64,000 nucleotides of DNA from the NCBI GenBank assembly GCA_964368645.1, contig CAYJBY010000002.1, positions 1 to 64,000 of the forward strand. Direction: 5' to 3'. Position 1 is the stretch's first letter, and each line of letters starts with the position of its first letter. The notes beneath the pieces were generated by a model that searched no databases, was not told the DNA's origin, and saw only the letters and a list, made by a program, of their open reading frames with translations. Positions 59,008-64,000 of this stretch are shown here, one piece after another. The stretch comes from JAEDHM01 sp964368645. Its GTDB lineage: Bacteria > Bacillota > Clostridia > Christensenellales > CAG-1252. A program made the position numbers and the translations under genes.

Positions 59008-59771
59008 GCCTTCCACCTCACTACAGCTTTTTCGGCACAAAGAACCGCTAGTTCCATCAAAAAGCCTAAAACTATTGCCGCTATCGTCCAAGCCAATAAT
59101 GCGGCAGTGTCTAAATATGCGTTCGCCTGATACATAAGATTACCGATACTTTCACGGGTATAGGACAAAACTTCCGCGGCGATTATCAGCTTAAGAGTAA
59201 AGGGTAAAGTAGTCCGCACGTGAGAAAAAATCGAAGGCAGACATTCGCGGACGTACAAACTGCCGATTATCCGCAAGGGCTTAACCTTATATACGCGGCT
59301 CATCTCCACCAAGCTACCGTCAACTCGCGCAAAGCTGTCGTAAAAACCCGTGTAAAGCATAGGGAATATGACTAGCACTGCGACCAAAATCGGCGCACTT
59401 TTGCTCTTAAGCCATATCAGCGAAAGCAGAATGATAGACATAGTGGGCATTGCTCTGGAGATCACCACCAAGGGCTGAAACAGTTTGGCAAAGGGCTTGC
59501 AAAAGGTTGCCGCAACCGCAAGTATCAAAGCGGCGGAAAATGATATAGCATAGCTTTCAACCGTGCGGAGCATACTGCCGCCTATTGCCGTCCAAAAGCT
59601 CCTTTCACCTAACAATAACCACAGACTGCTTATTACGCTTTTCGGGTTAGGCAGAATAATAGCCTTGCCGATTTTTTCGGCGGCAAAATACCAGATAATG
59701 ACAGCTATTATCAGCGTTATTATCGGATAAATTACAGTTTTCAGTATCGTTAGGACGCGTTGCTTTGTCAT
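59004..59771 (-). CDS. ABC transporter permease, SsuC/TauC type
   Basis: 255 residues with six helices. The coupling loop is YDSFARVDGSLVEMSRVYKVKPLRIIGSLYVRECLPSIFSHVRTTLPFTLKLIIAAEVL, the BPD_transp_1 pattern. Overlaps the binding-protein gene by 4 bp. Substrate class: nitrate/sulfonate/taurine or pyrimidine-like precursors; not resolvable from sequence. Confidence 0.9.
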   Translation of the reverse strand: MTKQRVLTILKTVIYPIITLIIAVIIWYFAAEKIGKAIILPNPKSVISSLWLLLGERSFWTAIGGSMLRTVESYAISFSAALILAVAATFCKPFAKLFQPLVVISRAMPTMSIILLSLIWLKSKSAPILVAVLVIFPMLYTGFYDSFARVDGSLVEMSRVYKVKPLRIIGSLYVRECLPSIFSHVRTTLPFTLKLIIAAEVLSYTRESIGNLMYQANAYLDTAALLAWTIAAIVLGFLMELAVLCAEKAVVRWKA

Positions 59772-60784
59772 TTTGCCGAATAGTAAAAGTCTGCTGACGG
59801 CAATTTACCGCCCACTGCGGCGGAATCAAACGCCATAACCTTGGTTAAAAACAGCTCAACGTCCGCTTTTGCGGCAGAGGCGGTTACATATTTTATATTA
59901 CAGTTGGCGGCGATTTTTGCATTGAGCGTTACAGGCATCGCACCGCCTGCGTTTTTCACCGCTTCACCTGCCGCCGCAGGATTAGCGTTAAACCAAGTCG
60001 CGCCCTGCTCTATCACGTTCAAAATGTCATTGATTAAGGTAGGATACTTTTCAAGTAAGGTGTCTTTCACCACAACTCCTGCCTGCGTAAAACCGGTCTG
60101 TGAGGTTAAATATTTTTGACTCCATACCGACTGCAAATCACTGATAACCTTAACGGCGCCGTTTGTTCCTGCGCAAGCCATAGTAGCCTGCGGCTCGCTT
60201 AGGATACCGTATTCCGCCGTTTTGGTCTTCAAAAGGGGTACCAATGCGGAGGGAGTTGTATAGGTTATAGCGACCTTATCGGCTATAGGCTCGTCGGAAA
60301 CCTCGTAGGGTATTTCGGACGCTTCCAATATACCGCGGAAAATCAAGTCGGGACTTCCTGCCTGCCCGATTACGTAAACAACCTTGCCAACCAGTCCGTC
60401 AAGGCTTGTCGCCGCACCGCTGCCTACAAGATAAATCTGTCCGTACACGTTTACGCTTGTAAGCTTAATCCCGATACCGCCGTTATATAAGACTGCCGCA
60501 TTATTGACAGGCATTACTGCTATATCGGCCTCACCGTTCTTGACCTTATTGTCAATGGCGGCACTGCCTGCTTCAAAGGTATAATTGAGTTTTACGCCGT
60601 CGATCTCACTATAGTCCGCAAGGAGTTTGGAAATCACTAAGGCAGGTGCACCGTTGGGTACCGATATTGTCAACTCCTCGGGATACGCCGAAGATTCCTC
60701 GCCGTTATCACAAGCGGAAAGCGCGAATACACAGCTTAAAATCAACATAATTGCTACAATAATACTTATGGTTTTTTTCATCAT
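59768..60784 (-). CDS. ABC transporter substrate-binding lipoprotein, NMT1/THI5-like
   Basis: 338 residues. Signal peptide with lipobox ALSAC (Cys ~25). The fold features LTISVPNGAPALVISKLLADY, NKVKNGEADIAVMPVNNAAVLYNGG and a C-terminal lobe with GILSEPQATMA, typical of NMT1-like proteins. It delivers the substrate to the two downstream components. It lies 7 bp after a TM1266-like gene. Confidence 0.9.
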   Translation of the reverse strand: MMKKTISIIVAIMLILSCVFALSACDNGEESSAYPEELTISVPNGAPALVISKLLADYSEIDGVKLNYTFEAGSAAIDNKVKNGEADIAVMPVNNAAVLYNGGIGIKLTSVNVYGQIYLVGSGAATSLDGLVGKVVYVIGQAGSPDLIFRGILEASEIPYEVSDEPIADKVAITYTTPSALVPLLKTKTAEYGILSEPQATMACAGTNGAVKVISDLQSVWSQKYLTSQTGFTQAGVVVKDTLLEKYPTLINDILNVIEQGATWFNANPAAAGEAVKNAGGAMPVTLNAKIAANCNIKYVTASAAKADVELFLTKVMAFDSAAVGGKLPSADFYYSAK

Positions 60785-60791
60785 TCTTCTC

Positions 60792-61040
60792 CTATATCTC
60801 TACAGCCGTAAGCGCGGATTTAACGTAAACCTCGCCTATTCTGCCAAGTTTTCCGGTTAAGGCGGAAATCTCTTCAACCGATCCTTTAACGATAACGCTT
60901 ATGCAATTAACGCCGCTTTCTCTGTCGGGAACTCCCATTCTGCCCAGAATCAGCTCCCCAAACTCGGACAAAATCTCCTGTACTTTAACGGAGTACTCTC
61001 TGTCCTTAACCACGATTCCTACAATACCTATTCTTTTCAT
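60792..61040 (-). CDS. TM1266-like ACT-domain protein (iron-only hydrogenase system regulator family)
   Basis: 82 residues: KRIGIVGIVVKDREYSVKVQEILSEFGELILGRMGVPDRESGVNCISVIVKGSVEEISALTGKLGRIGEVYVKSALT. This matches TM1266, a small ACT/NikR-C-like fold usually found with the [FeFe]-hydrogenase maturases HydE/F/G. None of those genes is here; instead it heads an NMT1-type ABC operon. A GAGG site precedes the ATG. Confidence 0.88.
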   Translation of the reverse strand: MKRIGIVGIVVKDREYSVKVQEILSEFGELILGRMGVPDRESGVNCISVIVKGSVEEISALTGKLGRIGEVYVKSALTAVEI

Positions 61041-61129
61041 AAATACCTCGCAACCTTGTACTAATATCAGCTCACAAAATAAAGAATTGACCGTTGCTGA
61101 CGAGAGTAACGGTCATTGAAAAAAACATA

Positions 61130-61189
61130 TTAATTCTTCAACAAACTTACTCTACGACGCATCATCGATTTAGATTGTACGTTAATCAT
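61130..61189 (-). CDS. Possible 19-residue leader peptide upstream of the TM1266-ABC operon
   Basis: A short frame MINVQSKSMMRRRVSLLKN with a purine-rich site (GAGGAAAGGGG) before its ATG, 90 bp upstream of the TM1266-like gene on the same strand. A hairpin lies between the two. Three Arg in a row could serve as a stalling point. This is a weak call; chance frames of this length are common. Confidence 0.25.
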   Translation of the reverse strand: MINVQSKSMMRRRVSLLKN

Positions 61190-61245
61190 ACCCCTTTCCT
61201 CGACTAAAGTCAAGTTCTTTTCAGCTATTCGGCAAAAGTTCTCGT

Positions 61246-61368
61246 TTATAAGTCTAGCGGAACCGTTTGCTTGTCGCCGTCTTTCCAATACTTTTCAACG
61301 AATCGATATTTTGCTTTAGTAATTAGAAAATAATCGCCGTCACCGCGAAAGAATTGCCTGTAACTGAG
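61246..61368 (-). pseudogene. Gene fragment (~40 codons)
   Basis: An open stretch without a start, ending in TAA at 61246: RQFFRGDGDYFLITKAKYRFVEKYWKDGDKQTVPLDL. The composition looks protein-like (aromatic and charged residues alternate) and unlike random frames nearby. It may be the C-terminus of a lost gene. Family unknown. Confidence 0.3.
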
Positions 61369-61450
61369 TTAAAGTATGTGCAAGTGCTGTATTATTATTG
61401 TTAGAAACAACAACCTAGCGATTGATAACCTATAAATATTCTCAGAATAA

Positions 61451-61636
61451 AGACGAGGAAAAGCAGTATTGTTACTTTTTCAGGACGGCTTAACGCTCAA
61501 GACAGCAAGCACAGGCGAATACACAGAAACGGCTACTGTTTTAACACTGCAACAAGCGATTACCTCGTTTAGTCAAAATGCCGACGTTATAATTGCTTCT
61601 AGCGGTATCGATTCGTACGTTCCCACTAACGATTAG
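61451..61636 (+). pseudogene. Gene fragment (~61 codons)
   Basis: Opens after a stop codon with no good start and ends in TAG at 61634: AVLLLFQDGLTLKTASTGEYTETATVLTLQQAITSFSQNADVIIASSGIDSYVPTND. It is followed 20 bp later by an intrinsic terminator, which suggests the remnant 3' end of a real gene. Family unknown. Confidence 0.35.
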
Positions 61637-61655
61637 TCAAAGGTAAGACGAAAAG

Positions 61656-61691
61656 GGAAGCACTATTATTATTTGAAGGCTTCCTTTTTTT
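61656..61691 (+). terminator. Intrinsic terminator after the plus-strand fragment
   Basis: Stem GGAAGC / GCTTCC around a 17-nt loop, followed by seven T. It supports the view that a transcribed gene once ended here. Confidence 0.6.
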
Positions 61692-61877
61692 CTCTAAATT
61701 ACAATATTCGATTAGAAGTTGTATTCTCATAAAAACGCATATACTGTCGCATTTTACTGACGTATGGGGATTTTGAACTTTATTCAATCGAATAATAAGT
61801 TTTACAATTTAGTTGATTTATATATGAATTAATGTTAATTTTTTTTTATAAGTACGTATCGGTTATGAGGTAAAACT

Positions 61878-62978
61878 ATGATAACTGCTATTAAAAAAAT
61901 CCGTGATTATATAAAAGGTATATTTGAAAGGAATGATTTTGTCGAAAAACATACTCTTTCTTCAACTTTTAACAGCAAGTTTTATCTTCAAATCATTGTT
62001 TCTGTTGCTTTCCTTATACTCACAATTACCAATATTGTTTCCCAATCCTATATAATGCTTATATTTACGGCAATCGGCTGTCTTACCAACAGCGTCTGCG
62101 CCATAATCGGTAAAAAATTGCATAATAGCTCGGTATGTGCTTATTCCGCTATTATTACCTGCTCTCTTATGTTTGCTTTCTTCGTTATCTATGGCGGAAA
62201 CGAAGGTTTTGCGTGTCTTTGGGTTGTCCTATTGCCTTTCCTTTCTATGGTGGTAATGGATTTTGTAGCAGGCTTGTGTGCAAGTATTTTCTTCCAATTA
62301 TTCTTAATCGTGGTTTTTTGGACTCCTATTCGCGGAATGTTGTTATATCAGTACAACGCCCAATTCTGCCTCCGTTTCCCGTTGTTTTTCTTGGTTACGT
62401 TTATGCTTGGATTAGCTTTGACGATTTTTTTACGCCGCAGTCAATACAACGAGTGTATGCAACTTCTTAAGCTTGAGGAGATGACGAAAACCGCTAATAA
62501 TTTAGCTCGAATCGACACCCTTACAGAACTAGCCAATCGCCGTTGCGCTTACGAGGAATTCAAGACTCGTTTCTCTCAAAACGGTATTCCTCATTGCGTT
62601 GTTATGGGTGATATCGATTATTTCAAACGTATTAACGATAGCTACGGTCACGAGTTCGGCGATGAGGTACTTGTAATTGTCGCCAAGTATATCAAGGAGT
62701 TGCTTCCTGACGATTATTTGAAATCGCGTTGGGGCGGAGAGGAATTTTTGCTTGTTGCTAACAAATCTGTCGATGAAGTTTATAAGGAAATTGAAAGCTT
62801 AAGAATTGCTATTTCCGAGCATCAATTCTGTTATAACGGAGTGCGAATCAATGTTACCATTACCTTTGGTTTGGCAGGTTACGTTGATAGTAATGATCTT
62901 GACAAGGCAATCAATATAGCGGATAACCGCCTTTATACAGGTAAGAAAACCACAAAAAACTGTACCATTGCCGAATAG
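61878..62978 (+). CDS. Membrane-bound diguanylate cyclase (GGDEF)
   Basis: 366 residues. Six helices lie at about 38-57, 57-78, 86-105, 108-135, 135-155 and 165-188, then a coiled linker and the GGDEF domain (~200-360): ARIDTLTELANRR, VVMGDIDYFKRINDSYGHEFGDEVL, and RWGGEEF as catalytic loop. It should make c-di-GMP from GTP. The inhibitory RxxD site normally just before the loop is absent (LLPDDYLKSRW), so product inhibition is unlikely. GAGG before the ATG. No EAL or PilZ protein is near. Confidence 0.92.
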   Translation: MITAIKKIRDYIKGIFERNDFVEKHTLSSTFNSKFYLQIIVSVAFLILTITNIVSQSYIMLIFTAIGCLTNSVCAIIGKKLHNSSVCAYSAIITCSLMFAFFVIYGGNEGFACLWVVLLPFLSMVVMDFVAGLCASIFFQLFLIVVFWTPIRGMLLYQYNAQFCLRFPLFFLVTFMLGLALTIFLRRSQYNECMQLLKLEEMTKTANNLARIDTLTELANRRCAYEEFKTRFSQNGIPHCVVMGDIDYFKRINDSYGHEFGDEVLVIVAKYIKELLPDDYLKSRWGGEEFLLVANKSVDEVYKEIESLRIAISEHQFCYNGVRINVTITFGLAGYVDSNDLDKAINIADNRLYTGKKTTKNCTIAE

Positions 62979-63031
62979 TACCATCTTTAATTACTCATCT
63001 TTTTAATTCTTTTCTAATTTATTACGTAGGA

Positions 63032-63241
63032 CTAATGTCCTGTCTTCGCTGTCGCGGAAGTCTGTAATTCTTTTAGCTTGCGTACAACTTCTTCTTCCGT
63101 GTCCGTTGTCGCCACTATTTCGTGCACTCTCAACACCTGTGTTTTGGTCGCCGAGCCACTCGTTGTATCCATAATTAGTTGGATAGTTGAATCTGAATAT
63201 GTTTCCAGTCTTGCACTGTATTCCTCTCCGCGCACTCGCAT
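63032..63241 (-). CDS. Small orphan protein, paralogue 1 of a tandem pair
   Basis: 69 residues from the ATG at 63241 after GGAGAGG. It begins MRVRGEEYSARLETYSDSTIQLIMD and ends VHEIVATTDTEEEVVRKLKELQTSATAKTGH. Probably two helices and a short strand; no signal peptide. The neighbouring gene at 63275 encodes a close copy. Family unknown. The duplicated unit of 243 bp includes the gene end and its 3' palindrome. Confidence 0.75.
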   Translation of the reverse strand: MRVRGEEYSARLETYSDSTIQLIMDTTSGSATKTQVLRVHEIVATTDTEEEVVRKLKELQTSATAKTGH

Positions 63242-63274
63242 ATACCCCTCTCCTTTTGTATTTAACACGTAGGA

Positions 63275-63481
63275 CTAATGTCCTGTCTTCGCTGTCGCGG
63301 AAATCTGTAATTCTTTTAGCTTGCGTACAACCTCTTCTTCCGTGTCAGTTGTCGCCACTATTTCGTTTATGGCTATCACTCGTTCTTTGATTGCTCCAGC
63401 CTTCAAATCCATAATCTTTTGAATAGTGGAGTCTGCATACGTGCGAAGCCTGGCACTGAATTCATCGCCTCTCACTCTCAT
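63275..63481 (-). CDS. Small orphan protein, paralogue 2 of a tandem pair
   Basis: 68 residues: MRVRGDEFSARLRTYADSTIQKIMDLKAG, then VIAINEIVATTDTEEEVVRKLKELQISATAKTGH. AGAGG lies 7 nt before the ATG. The last ~30 residues are nearly identical to paralogue 1, while the centre differs (KAGAIKERVIAI against TSGSATKTQVLRV), so the copies have diverged under constraint at both ends. Function unknown. Confidence 0.75.
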   Translation of the reverse strand: MRVRGDEFSARLRTYADSTIQKIMDLKAGAIKERVIAINEIVATTDTEEEVVRKLKELQISATAKTGH

Positions 63482-63689
63482 ATATATACCTCTTTTATCA
63501 CATAAATCCGTTTCTTAACTAGGTCTGTTTCAATTAGGTTGTTTCGGTATGTTGATATTACAAAACTGTGTTGATATAGATACCCTAATTCCTTTTCACA
63601 CTTAAATCAAATATATAGCATAACAAGCAATGCGTCAAACCCACTAATTGGACACCTTGTTAGAATTTAGCACTTGTTTTAACTAGCAC

Positions 63690-63934
63690 TTGGGTTCGAG
63701 TCACGCAGAGTAAACAAAAAGACTCATCTCTCGATGAGTGTTTTTGGTGCCGAAGGTGGGCACGACGCGTTAAGCAAATGCCACTGTGCGGCATTTGTAG
63801 CCAAAGTGGGGAGCAGGACGCAACTGCGACCTGGAGGGGCGAAGCGTAGCAAGCCGTGAACCCTTGGGTTCGAGTCACATCAAGTAAACAAAAACACTCA
63901 TCTTTCGATGAGTGTTTTTGGTGCCGAAGGTGGG
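63690..63934 (+). repeat. Duplicated tRNA-tail module downstream of tRNA-Leu(UAA)
   Basis: Two ~71-bp direct copies, 63690-63760 and 63864-63934 (period 174 bp), differ at a few bases. Each holds TGGGTTCGAGTC (inverted T-arm), a spacer with AGTAAACAAAAA, the hairpin ACTCATC / GATGAGT and the tRNA 3' tail beginning with the complement of CCA. The 103 bp between them are hairpin-rich. The design matches the array at 3051-3687, but the sequence is different. Confidence 0.85.
63893..63918 (-). terminator. Intrinsic terminator of tRNA-Leu(UAA)
   Basis: Stem AACACTCATC / GATGAGTGTT with a short loop, flanked by A and T runs, directly after the tRNA 3' end. A near-copy lies at 63721-63744. Confidence 0.8.
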
Positions 63935-64000
63935 ACTCGAACCCACACGAAGTTGCCCCCGAGGGATTTTAAATCCCTTGCGTCTGCCATTCCGCCACTA
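63919..64000 (-). tRNA. tRNA-Leu (anticodon UAA), 5' end outside the window
   Basis: The minus strand shows CCA, acceptor strand CTTCGGC, T-arm GGTTCGAGTCC, a long variable arm, anticodon stem AGGGA / TCCCT with loop TTTAAAA (anticodon TAA) and a leucine-type D-arm. About the first four to six bases of the acceptor stem lie beyond 64000. Confidence 0.93.

Larger units (their letters stand above)
61041..61877. other. 837-bp stretch without an intact gene
   Basis: Contains a hairpin TGACCGTT / AACGGTCA (61088-61116), a 19-codon frame, two gene-like fragments and one terminator (listed separately), plus an AT-rich region before the diguanylate cyclase. No tRNA, riboswitch class or mobile-element end is recognisable. 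Confidence 0.6.

Noticed and set aside
60900..61120. TPP or other riboswitch upstream of the NMT1-type ABC operon
   Set aside because: The conserved TPP core (CTGAGA and the pyrophosphate-binding block) is absent; only a simple hairpin is seen.
63660..63878. 72-residue minus-strand frame near the right end
   Set aside because: It runs through tRNA-tail modules and hairpins; it is a by-product of the repeat.

Overview
The window is a piece of a low-to-mid GC, spore-forming Clostridia genome (Bacillota), probably from an uncultured lineage. The evidence is a complete spoIIIAA-AH operon, SpoIVB, the Firmicutes-type rpsB-to-ribF superoperon, a PolC-derived gene at the polC locus, strong GGAGG ribosome-binding sites, and an OLE RNA beside ispA. 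There is no rRNA, CRISPR array, prophage or intact insertion sequence.

Layout. 1-3000: the end of a Crp/Fnr regulator, a broken ferredoxin fragment, a PstC-PstA fusion cut short at its 3' end, and a permuted PstS behind a three-repeat Pho box. 3050-3770: a 212-bp tandem array behind tRNA-Leu(CAG). 3800-9160: lytic transglycosylase, coaE, polA, and a divergent Na/Pi cotransporter. 9440-29660: one long minus-strand housekeeping region, read from high to low coordinates: rpsB-tsf, pyrH, frr-uppS-cdsA-dxr-rseP-ispG-(polC remnant), rimP-nusA-ylxR-ylxQ-infB-rbfA-nrnA-truB-ribF-nfo, then pepP-efp. 29700-39200: a DUF1292 protein, ruvX, rarA and a 2464-residue cyclic beta-glucan synthase. 39240-39625: rnpB on the plus strand. 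39877-47133: dacF-like, deoB, a SpoIIM-like protein, spoIVB, recN, argR, nadK. 47280-52550: asp23-nusB-xseA-xseB-ispA, then OLE RNA, oapA and tlyA. 52800-57490: spoIIIA operon with a likely SigE promoter. 58312-61040: an NMT1/SsuABC-type ABC transporter behind a TM1266-like ACT protein. 61041-61877 holds no intact gene. 61878-63481: a diguanylate cyclase and two tandem paralogous 68/69-residue orphan proteins. 63690-64000: tRNA-Leu(UAA), again with duplicated tails.

The most unusual points are: (1) the gene between ispG and rimP keeps only the N-terminal, OB-fold and a decayed exonuclease part of PolC, with no polymerase core; (2) an OLE RNA with its own promoter and terminator next to OapA; (3) at least five genes (Na/Pi cotransporter, pepP-like, rarA, deoB, nadK) have a -35/-10 promoter whose -10 box ends 6-8 nt before the ATG and no Shine-Dalgarno, predicting leaderless mRNAs; (4) both tRNA-Leu genes are followed by tandem modules built from the tRNA 3' end, a terminator hairpin and an inverted copy of the tRNA T-arm; (5) the left edge shows a chimeric junction that truncates PstA.

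All calls come from reading the sequence and from family knowledge. No database search or structure prediction was run.
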